A DNA stretch of 64,000 nucleotides from Vibrio thalassae (GCF_900089835.1 NZ_OANU01000002.1:124001-188000); one strand, 5' to 3'. Counted from the stretch's first letter, positions 35,139-45,226 are shown. Numbers and translations are program-made. Notes: generated from the letters alone by a model not told the origin.

Positions 35139-35649
35139 TCGCTACCTCGTTAGGATTCGTTGATGGCTGCGTGCCTTTATAAACGAAATCCGCTAAATGA
35201 GTTAATGCAGAAAGCATTGGTTTAGGTAAAGCATCTAGATCAACACTGTCCATCAAATTCTTCACTTCCAAGCCTAACTCGGTATCTCCCTCAATACTCA
35301 AGCGGCGCTGAAAGAATAAAGTATCTGGATCTTCTTTACGACCAGCGATTAACACCAAGTCATTTAAATTACCGCTAAAACTGACATCTTCTTGCTGCAT
35401 AGTGTCAGACACAACCAGCTGCTCATTACAGTAAGAAATATACCAACTGAGGTTTAGATCACGAATATGAACTTTTAACCATTTTTCTTCGAGAAATTCA
35501 AAGTCACCGTCCTCAAGTGCTTCTTTAAAAACGGTTTTTAGCCCTTCAAGCAACGCTCTATTTTGGATTTTCGTTGGCAGAAAGTGGACTGGAGATCGCA
35601 AAATTTGTGCTGCGTTTTTAACTAGTTGACTTCGAATCTTGTCTAACAC
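35122..35649 (-). CDS. ubiT: UbiT, SCP2-domain factor for anaerobic ubiquinone synthesis
   Basis: This SCP2 lipid-carrier protein is needed with UbiU and UbiV for oxygen-independent ubiquinone synthesis. It starts with GTG at 35649 and has 175 residues. The SCP2 domain covers about 40-140 (LEEKWLKVHIRDLNLSWYISYCNEQLVV, DVSFSGNLNDLVLIAGRKEDPDTLFFQRRLSIEGDTELGLEVKN). ubiU and ubiV lie on the other strand 2.3 kb away, with a GGDEF-EAL gene between them. Confidence 0.9.
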   Translation of the reverse strand: MLDKIRSQLVKNAAQILRSPVHFLPTKIQNRALLEGLKTVFKEALEDGDFEFLEEKWLKVHIRDLNLSWYISYCNEQLVVSDTMQQEDVSFSGNLNDLVLIAGRKEDPDTLFFQRRLSIEGDTELGLEVKNLMDSVDLDALPKPMLSALTHLADFVYKGTQPSTNPNEVANAYSN

Positions 35650-35712
35650 GCGGTTTTTCCGTTAATTTGTAGTTCAGAAGGCTAATAATACGGTATTAGT
35701 ACAAAAAAAATC

Positions 35713-35726
35713 CTGTTGTGCATCAA
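35713..35726. promoter_or_regulatory. Possible FNR half-site region upstream of ubiT
   Basis: CTGTTGTGCATCAA has a perfect right half of the FNR consensus (TTGAT-N4-ATCAA) and a 3-of-5 left half. It lies 64 bp before the ubiT start. Anaerobic control of ubiT would make sense, but the match is partial. Confidence 0.3.
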
Positions 35727-35825
35727 AAATTTTTTGCTTTCACCTTTACCCTTTTCTAACTGATAAATCACAGTTATAGTGTTGGGGTTACGGATATATA
35801 AGCTCTGCGGAGAACTGGTAGTACA

Positions 35826-37868
35826 TTGATGTCATCCAAAATGTTAAAGGAATACTTTGCAAAGTTAACATCCAATAGCCCCTTCTTTTTCGCTATTTTG
35901 GATGACGAACATCATTACTGTATGGTCAATGACCGCTATTGTGATGTGGCAGGGTTAACACACAGTGACTTAGTCGGCATGAATGACTTGCAGATTTTAG
36001 GTGAGCGTTTCTACAGCCAGTTAAAACCGTATTATGATCGAGCACTTCAAGGTGAATCGATTGAGGCAGAGGTTACCCTCGATGAGTCGGACGTAGAATC
36101 CAGTCTGCATTTCAGCGTTTCTCCGATCCTCAATGAAGGTGTTATCGAGTACATCGTTTTCCATGCCATCGACACCTCCGAGAAACAGATTTTAACTCGT
36201 TCACTTGAAGAATCCGAAAGTAAGTTCCTCAAACTGTCTCAGCTCATTCCTGACGGACTTATCCTAGTCGAAGACGATTGCATTTTGTCTGCCAACCCTG
36301 CCTCTGCCAGACTGTTTGGTTACACCAAAAGTACGGACTTGCTGGGGGAATCACTCAATCGTTTATTGAGTAATGAGAAAAATAATAATCGTGTGCAGCT
36401 CGATTTATCCAATATTGTTACTGGCACACCACTGCACTTTTTGACCAGCGAGTATTGTGGAACTCGCCGTCGGCTTTCGTTACACGTGGATAATGCCAAC
36501 CTTTTTGGCAATAGCGCGCATCTGGTGCTGATTCAAGATATGGATGAAAAACCTCATCCAGTCGCTCAGAACAGTCATGAAGACGTTAATATTGATACCT
36601 TAACCAAACTCTACAACCGACTTGGCTTTACTCGCTGCCTAGATCATTTCATTCAAGATAAAACCCCACTCGTCATGCTTTACCTCGACATTGATAACTT
36701 TAAGAATATCAATGACTCTCTTGGTCATCACATTGGCGATAGAGTGATTCAAGAAGTTTCCTCACGACTCAAGCGACATCTTCCTCAACAATCGGTTCTT
36801 GCGCATTTAGGCGGTGACGAGTTTGGCATTATTCTGCCTGAACCAGAAAGTAATAGTACTGTAGAGATGTTGGCAGAGAAGATCATCGGTCTTATCAACC
36901 AACCTTTCGACCTACACCACTTTAGTAAACGTCTGGCATGCTCTATCGGCAGCGTCCACTATCCAAGTGATGGAAACGATGCACGTATCTTGCTGCAAAA
37001 TGCCGATACTGCGATGTACGAAGCTAAAGCACGTGGTAGAAACCGCTTGGTTAAGTTTAACGATCAAATGAACAAAGAGGCACGTATGCGTCTTTGGTTA
37101 GAGATCGAACTACAAAAAGCACTGCAACAAAATGGGTTGGAAGTGTGGTATCAACCTAAAGTGAACGCTCGTGACTTTAGCATTAATGGCGCTGAAGCCT
37201 TAGTTCGTTGGAAGCATCCGGTTGAAGGCTACATTAGTCCAGCCTCTTTCATTCCTGTTGCAGAACAAGCCGGACTAATTGAAAGCTTAGGTCGCGTCGT
37301 AATGCGCGATGTATTCAATACCGTCAAACGTTGGAAACTTCAAGGCATCTTACCGGGCAGAGTCGCCATCAACTTATCTCCAGAGCAGTTTGGTAATCCA
37401 AAGCTCATCGACTATATGGAACGCTTATTACGTAGTACTGGGCTCGACCCTAACTGCATTACTTTTGAGCTGACGGAAAGTGCTGTGATGAGTAATAGTG
37501 AGCATACGTTGCAAATGCTCGATGCGATTAAAAAGTTAGGCTTTGCACTATCGATCGACGATTTTGGTACCGGGTATTCTTCATTATCTTACCTTGCTCA
37601 CTTTCCGATCGATGAGCTCAAAATAGACCGAGCTTTTATCATGGACATCGATACGCTACCAAAACAGCTCACTGTGATTGAGAACATTATTAACCTTGGT
37701 AAGTCACTCAATCTTTCTGTCGTTGCTGAAGGTGTTGAGACTCGTCATCAAGCAACCTTGCTTTCCAATCTCAACTGCAATTCCATCCAAGGCTTCCACT
37801 TCCACCGCCCTCAACCGAAACATGAAGTTGAAGCACTCTTCGCTCAAAACCGTCGTCACCGAAATTAA
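35826..37868 (+). CDS. PAS-GGDEF-EAL cyclic-di-GMP protein
   Basis: This 680-residue cytoplasmic protein has two PAS-like domains (about 5-125 and 130-245), GGDEF (about 255-415) and EAL (about 425-670), with no membrane helix. The GGDEF active site is intact (HLGGDEFGI), but the usual RxxD inhibitory site just before it is missing (LPQQSVLAHL). The EAL domain has its key motifs (GAEALVRW, ELTES, DDFGTGYSS, VVAEGVE), so phosphodiesterase activity is likely. PAS domains may sense redox state or a ligand. The Vibrio cholerae gene near prfC annotated as a c-di-GMP phosphodiesterase is probably the counterpart. Confidence 0.9.
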   Translation: MMSSKMLKEYFAKLTSNSPFFFAILDDEHHYCMVNDRYCDVAGLTHSDLVGMNDLQILGERFYSQLKPYYDRALQGESIEAEVTLDESDVESSLHFSVSPILNEGVIEYIVFHAIDTSEKQILTRSLEESESKFLKLSQLIPDGLILVEDDCILSANPASARLFGYTKSTDLLGESLNRLLSNEKNNNRVQLDLSNIVTGTPLHFLTSEYCGTRRRLSLHVDNANLFGNSAHLVLIQDMDEKPHPVAQNSHEDVNIDTLTKLYNRLGFTRCLDHFIQDKTPLVMLYLDIDNFKNINDSLGHHIGDRVIQEVSSRLKRHLPQQSVLAHLGGDEFGIILPEPESNSTVEMLAEKIIGLINQPFDLHHFSKRLACSIGSVHYPSDGNDARILLQNADTAMYEAKARGRNRLVKFNDQMNKEARMRLWLEIELQKALQQNGLEVWYQPKVNARDFSINGAEALVRWKHPVEGYISPASFIPVAEQAGLIESLGRVVMRDVFNTVKRWKLQGILPGRVAINLSPEQFGNPKLIDYMERLLRSTGLDPNCITFELTESAVMSNSEHTLQMLDAIKKLGFALSIDDFGTGYSSLSYLAHFPIDELKIDRAFIMDIDTLPKQLTVIENIINLGKSLNLSVVAEGVETRHQATLLSNLNCNSIQGFHFHRPQPKHEVEALFAQNRRHRN

Positions 37869-37994
37869 CCATGTTAACGTTACCTCTTTGGTGTTAATTA
37901 CGTGTTTATTAAGGTAAACATGCCTTACATCAAATTCGCTGTTCATAATTGTTCATAAAATGCGGGCTACTGTCAGAAATATGGTAATGAGCAT

Positions 37995-39008
37995 ATGGAA
38001 CTCTTATGCCCAGCAGGGAATTTACCTGCTCTAAAAACAGCTATTGATTGTGGTGCGGATGCGGTTTACATCGGTTTTAAAGATGATACTAACGCACGCC
38101 ATTTTGCTGGTCTGAACTTTACCGGGAAAAAACTAGAGCGAGCAGCTCAGTATGTTCGTGACCACAATAAAAAGTTGCATATCGCCTTGAACACCTTTGC
38201 CCACCCAAATGGTTTTGAACGCTGGACCAATGCGGTCGATCAAGCAGCAGACCTAGGGGTAGATGCGCTCATCATCGCCGATATTGCCGTATTGGATTAC
38301 GCCGCCAATAAATACCCAGATCTCGAACTGCACCTTTCGGTACAAGCGTCTGCGACCAATGTTGCAGCAGTGGATTTCTACCATAAGAACTTCAATGTGA
38401 AACGAGTGGTACTGCCGCGCGTTTTATCTATTCATCAGGTAAAACAGCTGTCTAGAAACATGACATCTAACGTCGAGCTAGAAGTATTCGCATTTGGTAG
38501 CCTTTGCATAATGTCAGAGGGACGCTGTTATTTATCCTCTTACCTTACTGGCGAATCACCAAATACCGTTGGTGCGTGCTCACCAGCAAAATACGTGCGT
38601 TGGCAAGAAACAGAGCAAGGGCTCGAATCTCGTCTTAACAATATTCTTATTGACCGTTACGCTCAAGGGGAAAACGCTGGTTATCCAACACTGTGTAAAG
38701 GTCGTTTTGAAGCCGATATTGATGGTGAACGTAAACGCTATCACGCCCTTGAAGAACCAACCAGTTTGAATACACTCTCTATGCTTCCTGAGTTATTTGC
38801 AGCAAACGTCGCCTCTGTGAAAATTGAGGGACGCCAGCGCAGCCCAGCGTATGTTGAACAAGTGACTCGAACATGGCGAGAAGCCATTGATTTATACCAA
38901 CGTAACCCAGAACACTACCAAGTCAAGCCAGTTTGGGACCAAGCCTTGGCAAATGTCTCTGAAGGCACCCAAACGACCTTAGGTGCTTACCACAGAAAAT
39001 GGCAGTAA
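37995..39008 (+). CDS. ubiU: UbiU, U32-family subunit of the anaerobic ubiquinone hydroxylase
   Basis: UbiU and UbiV form a heterodimer with 4Fe-4S clusters that hydroxylates ubiquinone precursors without oxygen. The 337-residue protein has the U32 N-terminus (MELLCPAGNLPALKTAIDCGADAVYIG). The Cys set that holds the cluster is visible in EGRCYLSS, VGACSPAKY and PTLCKGRFEAD. ubiV follows 13 bp later. Confidence 0.92.
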   Translation: MELLCPAGNLPALKTAIDCGADAVYIGFKDDTNARHFAGLNFTGKKLERAAQYVRDHNKKLHIALNTFAHPNGFERWTNAVDQAADLGVDALIIADIAVLDYAANKYPDLELHLSVQASATNVAAVDFYHKNFNVKRVVLPRVLSIHQVKQLSRNMTSNVELEVFAFGSLCIMSEGRCYLSSYLTGESPNTVGACSPAKYVRWQETEQGLESRLNNILIDRYAQGENAGYPTLCKGRFEADIDGERKRYHALEEPTSLNTLSMLPELFAANVASVKIEGRQRSPAYVEQVTRTWREAIDLYQRNPEHYQVKPVWDQALANVSEGTQTTLGAYHRKWQ

Positions 39009-39021
39009 GGAACAGCAAGTT

Positions 39022-39900
39022 ATGAAGTATGCATTAGGCCCATTACTGTACTTTTGGCCGAAACAAGATATAGAGAGCTTCTATCAGCAAGCCAAATCAA
39101 GCTCAGCTGATATTGTTTATCTCGGAGAAACCGTGTGCTCTAAGCGCAGAGAAATGAAACCTGCACATTGGTTAGACATCGCCAAAGAATTGAACGCTGC
39201 TGGTAAACAGGTGGTTCTTTCGACGATGGCATTACTCGAAGCACCAAGCGAAGTGAACATTATGAAAAAGTACATCGACAACGGTGACTTTGCTATCGAG
39301 GCAAATGATGTTTCAGCGATTCAACTGGCTAGTGAACACAAGGTACCATTTGTTGTTGGCCCTGCAGTCAATACCTACAATGCGCACACCCTAAAACTGT
39401 TTGTAAAACAAGGGATGATTCGCTGGTGCATGCCTGTAGAACTATCACGTGAATGGCTCAGCAATGCCTTAGAACAAGCGCATAACCTTGGCATCCGCGA
39501 CCAGTTTGAATTGGAAGTTTTTGGCCACGGTTACTTGCCTCTCGCGTATTCGGCGCGCTGTTTTACTGCTCGTGCAGAAAACCGTGCAAAAGATGATTGT
39601 GAGACGTGCTGTATCAAGTACCCAACAGGGCTTCAAGTTGAAAGTCAGGAAGGACAATCGGTCTTCAACTTAAATGGCATCCAAACTCAATCAGGTTATC
39701 AATACAACCTGATCAACGATCTCAAATCGATGCATGGTTTGGTTGATGTAGTCAGACTCAGTCCGCTGGGACTGGATACCTTTGCAGAAGTCGATCGCTT
39801 TAAAGCCAACGAAGATGGCTCGCAGCCTTCACCATTGATGGATAGACAATGCAACGGCTACTGGCATCAGATTGCAGGCCTTGATATCAAACAACTCTGA
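39022..39900 (+). CDS. ubiV: UbiV, U32-family partner of UbiU
   Basis: The start is ATG 39022 (MKYALGPLLYFWPKQDI); an earlier in-frame ATG at 38983 lies inside ubiU and is rejected. The 292-residue protein has cluster Cys residues in SARCFTARAENRAKDDCETCC (about 180-200) and an early Cys in ETVCSKRREM. It pairs with UbiU. Confidence 0.92.
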   Translation: MKYALGPLLYFWPKQDIESFYQQAKSSSADIVYLGETVCSKRREMKPAHWLDIAKELNAAGKQVVLSTMALLEAPSEVNIMKKYIDNGDFAIEANDVSAIQLASEHKVPFVVGPAVNTYNAHTLKLFVKQGMIRWCMPVELSREWLSNALEQAHNLGIRDQFELEVFGHGYLPLAYSARCFTARAENRAKDDCETCCIKYPTGLQVESQEGQSVFNLNGIQTQSGYQYNLINDLKSMHGLVDVVRLSPLGLDTFAEVDRFKANEDGSQPSPLMDRQCNGYWHQIAGLDIKQL

Positions 39901-39911
39901 TTCCAAAATAC

Positions 39912-39938
39912 AAAAAGACCTCACTCTGAGGTCTTTTT
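39912..39938. terminator. Bidirectional terminator between ubiV and the MATE gene
   Basis: AAAAGACCTC (39913-39922) and GAGGTCTTTT (39928-39937) form a hairpin with A-run and T-run on its two sides, so it stops transcripts from both convergent genes. Confidence 0.9.
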
Positions 39939-39940
39939 AA

Positions 39941-41281
39941 TTAGGCTGCTGTCGGCTGTAATACCGTTCGGTCAAGTTTCCTGATATCACGCCACATCAT
40001 GATGCCAACCACTATTCCTATTGCAATATTGGAAAGCGGGTATGCTACCCAAATACCATTCACGCCCCATAACTTAGGCATCAAATACAAGAACGGTAAC
40101 TGAACTAACATATTCCCTAACGTCACAAATAGTGCTTTGCGGCTATGACCAATAGCTTGATAGTACGCCGCCGCAACCACAATAAAGCCATCTAAAAACA
40201 TGGAGAATAGGTGCAATCGAATCCCGTTTACAGTGTTCTCAATTAACGCAGACTCAGTCGAGTTGAAGATAGAAACGGTTTGATATGGAAATAGGTTCAA
40301 CAGCGTTACAAACATTGCCCCGCCTATTACCGCACTCAAAGTCGCAATGTTAAATAGCTTGCGCATATTGTCTTGTCGTCTCGCGCCATAGTTGTAGCTC
40401 AACAATGGTTGCATCGCATTAGCAAGCCCTTCTGCCACGAGGTAGTAGAACGCGACGATATATCCTAATATCGCATAAGCTCCAACTAAAGTGATTGAAC
40501 CATAATCTGCAAAGAGTCCATTATGCAGCGCGACCATAAATGAGCCATACGCATACATAAAGAAGCTCGCCATACCAATAGAAGTAATGGATGGCAGCAA
40601 AGCAAATTGGAACTTAAGATCGCCAAAAGTTAAGCGCATTTTCGCTTTACTTGAGAAGAAATATGCAAAACCTAGCAAAGTAACTACCGCTTGAGCAATA
40701 GCCGTCGCAAGGGCAGCTCCGCGTAATTCCCAATCAAGAATCGCGATAAACCAGTAGTCCAAGGCGATATTAATGATGGCACCTAGCACCATTAACATCG
40801 TCGCCGTATTCGGGCTATCATCATTACGCAACAAGAATGGCACCGCAATCGAGCCAAGTGTGAATACGCCCCCAATGATTAAGATGTCCAAATACTGCAT
40901 CGCTAAATCATGCACACGCCCTTCTGCGCCTTGAATACTCAAAAAGACGTGAGAGTATTGCCACAATATCACTGCGATAATCGGGCTTAAGGCAATTAAG
41001 GTGATAAGTCCTGTCGCCAGCGCATTCTTCGCTTGCGAAAGGTCACCTTCACCTTGCTTGATTGAAGCTAGCGCTCCCGTACCCACACCAATCATCATGC
41101 CTAAACCAAGAATCGTTCCTATGATTGGCCATGCGAGGTTAATACCGGCTAGACCGTCTCCTCCCATATACCGCCCAATAAAGATACCATCCACTACTTG
41201 ATAGAGGCCATTCACTAGCATGGCCGCTACCGTTGGAACTGCATAACGCCAGAATTGTTTATAGATTGATTTCTCAGTCAT
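39941..41281 (-). CDS. MATE family efflux transporter
   Basis: This 446-residue inner-membrane protein has 12 predicted helices and the MATE pattern in both halves (VDGIFIGRYMGGDGLAGINLAWP near 28-50; EGLANAMQPLLSYNYGARR near 283-301). It is closer to the MepA-like branch than to NorM by its look, which I hold loosely. It lies 46 bp downstream of a MarR gene whose putative operators flank that gene, so it is probably induced by a drug or metabolite bound by MarR. Confidence 0.9.
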   Translation of the reverse strand: MTEKSIYKQFWRYAVPTVAAMLVNGLYQVVDGIFIGRYMGGDGLAGINLAWPIIGTILGLGMMIGVGTGALASIKQGEGDLSQAKNALATGLITLIALSPIIAVILWQYSHVFLSIQGAEGRVHDLAMQYLDILIIGGVFTLGSIAVPFLLRNDDSPNTATMLMVLGAIINIALDYWFIAILDWELRGAALATAIAQAVVTLLGFAYFFSSKAKMRLTFGDLKFQFALLPSITSIGMASFFMYAYGSFMVALHNGLFADYGSITLVGAYAILGYIVAFYYLVAEGLANAMQPLLSYNYGARRQDNMRKLFNIATLSAVIGGAMFVTLLNLFPYQTVSIFNSTESALIENTVNGIRLHLFSMFLDGFIVVAAAYYQAIGHSRKALFVTLGNMLVQLPFLYLMPKLWGVNGIWVAYPLSNIAIGIVVGIMMWRDIRKLDRTVLQPTAA

Positions 41282-41294
41282 ACTGTTAAATTAT

Positions 41295-41315
41295 TTAGTT
41301 ATCTTGGCTAACTAA
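41295..41315. promoter_or_regulatory. Candidate MarR operator before the MATE gene
   Basis: TTAGTTA-n7-TAACTAA is a perfect inverted repeat in the 46-bp gap between marR and the MATE gene. The motif GCTAACTA in it also occurs upstream of marR. Confidence 0.55.
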
Positions 41316-41327
41316 ATCCTTAAATTT

Positions 41328-41738
41328 TTATCTCAATGCTTTTGTTAATAACGTATCAAGCAGTGCAAATTCCTGCTCGTTTAAGTGTATTCGCAGTTTG
41401 TCCGCAACGACACTGTATATTTCAGCTTCAGATGCGAGTGGCAACCGTGATTTTTCTGTCAGTGTTACTCGTTTGGAGCGTGCATCTTCTGTACAAGACA
41501 AGCGCTTAACCAAGCCCTTACGTTCGAGCCTCTTGACCATATTCGTTGCCGAAGGTTTCGACACCTCCAACTCTTTGGCCAAATCCGTTAAGCGAATCGG
41601 CTCCGCTGAGGACTGAATCGCCTTTAAGTAATCGTATTCATTAAAGCTCAGATGCCCTAATGGATCCTCTTTATTATAGCTACGCCAGACTTTCGAGGTC
41701 AGGCGTTCCATTTTTTCTAAGTTGGTTTCTATAGTCAT
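41328..41738 (-). CDS. MarR-family transcriptional regulator
   Basis: The 136-residue protein has a winged helix with recognition helix region at about 50-75 (IRLTDLAKELEVSKPSATNMVKRLERKGLVKR) and the wing motif CTEDARSKRVTLTEKS (79-94). It most likely represses its own gene and the MATE transporter gene downstream. Confidence 0.92.
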   Translation of the reverse strand: MTIETNLEKMERLTSKVWRSYNKEDPLGHLSFNEYDYLKAIQSSAEPIRLTDLAKELEVSKPSATNMVKRLERKGLVKRLSCTEDARSKRVTLTEKSRLPLASEAEIYSVVADKLRIHLNEQEFALLDTLLTKALR

Positions 41739-41749
41739 TCATATCAACT

Positions 41750-41772
41750 ATTAATTAGCCTAGCTAACTAGT
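41750..41772. promoter_or_regulatory. Candidate MarR operator upstream of marR
   Basis: The sequence ATTAGCCTAGCTAACTAGTT contains a TTAG...CTAA arrangement and the GCTAACTA motif shared with 41295-41315. It lies within 40 bp of the marR start. Confidence 0.45.
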
Positions 41773-41803
41773 TTACCGAAATTGGAAATGAACTTCAACG
41801 CAT

Positions 41804-41832
41804 AAAAAAACACCAGCCTAGCTGGTGTTTTG
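41804..41832 (-). terminator. Intrinsic terminator after nlpI
   Basis: On the minus strand AAACACCAGC-TAG-GCTGGTGTTT is followed by TTTT, 26 bp past the nlpI stop. Confidence 0.9.
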
Positions 41833-41857
41833 ATAACAGATTCGGTGGTAAATCAGG

Positions 41858-42793
41858 CTACTGAGCTTCGGCTTTGTTCGTTTCCGCTTGCTTAGCCTCT
41901 TGTTTTGCCTGCTCTACTTGTTGTGCTCTAACTATTTCAAAAATCTTAGTTAACTCAAGAAATGCGTATTTGTGCTCGGCATAATCGTAGACATTTTGAG
42001 CAATAGCCAATTTGTATAATGATACTGCCGCTGGATAGTTACCATCGACTTGGTGACGCTTGGCGAGATAGAAGTACACCTCTGTGAGACGTTCTGCTAG
42101 CACAGTATTATCTCTACTGCTGGCTAGAATCGCCTTAAAGGCTTGCTCTTCAGATACTTTATCCAGCATTAGAGCTACTAGAATCCACCCCCAATCATTG
42201 TTACGTGCTTGGTAGCGCTTTTCTAAAGCGATTGCAGCGTCCAAAGGCCCCGCTTCTCGAGATATGATGTATAACCAAAGGGCGCGATACGGATCAGAAG
42301 GATTTTCTTGGTAATAACGAGTCATCCCTTCTATCGCAAGTGGAATTCGATCACCATAGTAAAGTGCAATAGAGCGGTTTCTTAACGCGTATGAGTTTGA
42401 CGGGTCAAGTTCTAGGCTTGAATCAAAAGCTTCATATGCAGAGTCAAAGTCACCGATTTGGGTGAAGTATTGACCAACTTGATTGAAGACAACGGGCTGC
42501 GCCGGGTTAAGCTGCAATGATTGATTGAAGTCTAGCTGAGCTAAATCACGTAACCCTAAGCTATTATAATAGGAGCCTCGCTCAAAGTGCATTTTTGCCC
42601 TGACGTCATTTTCAAGGTCACTACGTTGTAGAAGCTGTGTCAATCGGGCGACTTGAACTTCGTATTGAACATTCGCTTGCAATGGCACTGCCATTGGTGG
42701 GTTCAACCATTGTTCATCTTGTGTTGACGAGTTGGTAGCACAACCAGTCACTGCCACCACTAAGCTTAATCCTAAGATTCGAAACAACTTCAC
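41858..42793 (-). CDS. nlpI: NlpI, TPR lipoprotein
   Basis: NlpI is an outer-membrane lipoprotein adaptor for peptidoglycan hydrolases and the Prc protease. The start is taken as GTG 42793 (AGGAGA upstream), which places a proper signal peptide and lipobox right after it (VKLFRILGLSLVVAVTGC). The 311-residue protein has TPR repeats at about 40-140 (RAKMHFERGSYYNSLGLRDLAQLDFNQSLQLNPAQP, VFNQVGQYFTQIGDFDSAYEAFDSSLELDPSNS). A C-terminal Gln/Glu/Ala-rich helix is added. It lies downstream of pnp, as in enterics. Confidence 0.92.
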   Translation of the reverse strand: MKLFRILGLSLVVAVTGCATNSSTQDEQWLNPPMAVPLQANVQYEVQVARLTQLLQRSDLENDVRAKMHFERGSYYNSLGLRDLAQLDFNQSLQLNPAQPVVFNQVGQYFTQIGDFDSAYEAFDSSLELDPSNSYALRNRSIALYYGDRIPLAIEGMTRYYQENPSDPYRALWLYIISREAGPLDAAIALEKRYQARNNDWGWILVALMLDKVSEEQAFKAILASSRDNTVLAERLTEVYFYLAKRHQVDGNYPAAVSLYKLAIAQNVYDYAEHKYAFLELTKIFEIVRAQQVEQAKQEAKQAETNKAEAQ

Positions 42794-42895
42794 TATATCA
42801 TTCTCCTTGTACCCACTCGCTATTATCGGCAACGTTAAGAGTGTCGTTAGCACTGCACACCGTAATGCGTGGTAGTGGGAATTTTTCTTCGCGCA

Positions 42896-42924
42896 TGAAA
42901 AAAGGGGGCTCTTGCCCCCTCTTT
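42896..42924 (-). terminator. Intrinsic terminator after pnp
   Basis: On the minus strand AAAGAGGGGGC-AAGA-GCCCCCTTTTTT lies 39 bp after the pnp stop. Confidence 0.9.
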
Positions 42925-42962
42925 ATAACACGCTTTTTAACGTAATGGTCTAGAAAAGCAAA

Positions 42963-45104
42963 TTATTCTGCGTCAGACGCTGAATTTTCATCTGCAGCTG
43001 GCGCTTTCGCTTCAGGCTTTTCCATTGCTTCTTTCATGCTTAGACGTACACGACCTTGGCGGTCAATTTCAAGCACTTTAACTTGAACTTCTTGACCTTC
43101 TTTTAGGTAGTCAGTCACTTTCTCAACACGCTCGTGAGCGATTTGAGAGATGTGTACTAGACCATCTTTACCTGGAAGAACCGTTACGAATGCACCGAAG
43201 TCTGCTAGACGAGCAACTTTACCCGTGTAGATCTTACCTACTTCAACTTCTGCAGTGATAGCTTCGATACGAGCGATCGCATCTTTCGCTTGGTCACCGT
43301 CAGTTGCAGCGATCTTGATAGTACCATCATCTTCGATCTCGATAGTCGTACCAGTTTCTTCAGTTAGCTGACGGATAACCGCGCCACCTTTACCGATAAC
43401 GTCTTTGATCTTGTCTGCGCTGATCTTCATTGTGTGGATACGTGGAGCGAACTCAGAGATCTCTTCACGAGCACCAGAGATAGCTTCATCCATTACAGAA
43501 AGGATGTGCTTACGTGCACCTTGCGCTTGGTTAAGAGCAATTTGCATGATCTCTTTAGTGATACCTTCGATCTTGATGTCCATTTGAAGTGCAGTGATAC
43601 CAGTGTTAGTACCTGCTACTTTAAAGTCCATGTCACCTAGGTGATCTTCATCACCAAGGATGTCAGAAAGAACTACGAAATCGTCGCCTTCTTTAACAAG
43701 ACCCATTGCGATACCCGCAACAGAAGACTTGATTGGAACACCAGCATCCATAAGCGCTAGAGATGTACCACATACAGAAGCCATTGAAGATGAACCGTTA
43801 GATTCAGTGATTTCCGATACAACGCGAACTGTGTATGGGAACTCTTCAATAGAAGGCATTACTGCTGCGATACCACGCTTAGCCAGTTTACCGTGACCGA
43901 TTTCACGACGCTTAGGAGAACCTACAAAACCTGTTTCGCCAACACAGTATGGAGGGAAGTTATAGTGTAGTAGGAAGTGATCTTTACGCTCACCAGTTAG
44001 CTCATCGATGATTTGAGCATCGCGCTGCGTACCAAGAGTCGCAGTAACAAGAGCCTGAGTTTCACCACGAGTAAATAGTGAAGAACCGTGAGTACGTGGA
44101 AGAACGCCAGTACGTACGTCTAGCGCACGAACCATGTCTTTTTCGCGACCATCGATACGTGGGTTACCCGCGATGATGCTGCGACGTACTACTGTCTTCT
44201 CTAGATCGTGGAAGATAGTGTGAATTTCTTTAGTGTTCGCTTCTGGATCTTCAGCAAGTAGAACGTCGTTTACTTCTGCTGCGATCGCGTGGATGCGGTC
44301 GTAACGAGCCATCTTTTCAGTGATTTGGTACGCTTCAACTAGCTTAGCTTCTGCTAGTTCAGCGATACGCTCGTTAAGTGCTGTGTTCTCTTCTGGAGCA
44401 ACCCAATCCCAAGCTGGAGTAGCAACTTCAGCCGCAAACTCGTTAATTGCAGTGATAACAGCTTGCTGTTGGTCATGACCAAACACAACTGCAGATAGCA
44501 TTTCTTCTTCTGTTAGGTTGTCAGCTTCTGATTCAACCATAAGTACTGCTGATTCAGTACCCGCTACAACAAGGTCAAGCTTAGACGTTTCTAGCTCAGT
44601 GTTGCTTGGGTTAAGAACAAGTTGACCGTCGATGTGACCAACACGCGCTGCACCGATAGGACCGTTGAACGGGATACCAGAGATAGCAAGCGCTGCAGAC
44701 GTACCAATCATTGTTGGGATGTCTGGCTGTACATTCGGGTTAACCGAAACTACCGTTGCAATAACTTGTACTTCGTTTTTGAATGCATCAGGGAAAAGAG
44801 GACGAATTGGACGATCAATTAGACGTGCAGTCAATGTTTCGCCTTCAGAAGGACGACCTTCACGCTTGAAGAAACCACCAGGGATTTTACCTGCAGCGTA
44901 AGTACGCTCTTGATAGTTTACAGTGAGTGGGAAGAAGTCTTGACCTTCTACTGCTTCTTTTTTACCAACAACAGAAACGAATACGGCTGTATCGTCCATT
45001 GTTACCATTACAGCTGCAGTAGCTTGACGTGCGATAACGCCAGTTTCTAGCGTCACAGTGTGGTTGCCGTATTGGAACGACTTAACAACTGGTTTTTCGA
45101 ACAT
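42963..45104 (-). CDS. pnp: Polynucleotide phosphorylase
   Basis: PNPase degrades RNA 3'-5' by phosphorolysis in the degradosome. The 713-residue protein is full length with two RNase PH domains (FSVVGKKEA... and [35 protein letters not shown]), a KH domain (about 555-615, [20 protein letters not shown]) and an S1 domain (about 622-690, [33 protein letters not shown]). Its leader contains the stem expected for RNase III-dependent autocontrol. Confidence 0.97.
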   Translation of the reverse strand: MFEKPVVKSFQYGNHTVTLETGVIARQATAAVMVTMDDTAVFVSVVGKKEAVEGQDFFPLTVNYQERTYAAGKIPGGFFKREGRPSEGETLTARLIDRPIRPLFPDAFKNEVQVIATVVSVNPNVQPDIPTMIGTSAALAISGIPFNGPIGAARVGHIDGQLVLNPSNTELETSKLDLVVAGTESAVLMVESEADNLTEEEMLSAVVFGHDQQQAVITAINEFAAEVATPAWDWVAPEENTALNERIAELAEAKLVEAYQITEKMARYDRIHAIAAEVNDVLLAEDPEANTKEIHTIFHDLEKTVVRRSIIAGNPRIDGREKDMVRALDVRTGVLPRTHGSSLFTRGETQALVTATLGTQRDAQIIDELTGERKDHFLLHYNFPPYCVGETGFVGSPKRREIGHGKLAKRGIAAVMPSIEEFPYTVRVVSEITESNGSSSMASVCGTSLALMDAGVPIKSSVAGIAMGLVKEGDDFVVLSDILGDEDHLGDMDFKVAGTNTGITALQMDIKIEGITKEIMQIALNQAQGARKHILSVMDEAISGAREEISEFAPRIHTMKISADKIKDVIGKGGAVIRQLTEETGTTIEIEDDGTIKIAATDGDQAKDAIARIEAITAEVEVGKIYTGKVARLADFGAFVTVLPGKDGLVHISQIAHERVEKVTDYLKEGQEVQVKVLEIDRQGRVRLSMKEAMEKPEAKAPAADENSASDAE

Positions 45105-45165
45105 TGTATTTCCTTTTTTCTGGAATCATTCCAGATAATTGATTGTGCGCTCAATGCATTACAAA

Positions 45166-45226
45166 TCGCGACTAGTTCAAACAAACTTCTCTTTGAGAAG
45201 AGTAAGCGCGCTTGGAATAGTCGCGA
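45166..45226 (-). promoter_or_regulatory. pnp leader stem-loop (probable RNase III site)
   Basis: TCGCGACTA (45166-45174) and TAGTCGCGA (45218-45226) form a perfect 9-bp stem enclosing an inner CTTCTC-TTT-GAGAAG hairpin. It lies 62 nt upstream of pnp in the 312-bp gap after rpsO. In E. coli RNase III cuts such a stem and PNPase then represses its own mRNA; the same is inferred here. The rest of the gap holds the rpsO terminator and probably a pnp promoter. Confidence 0.75.
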
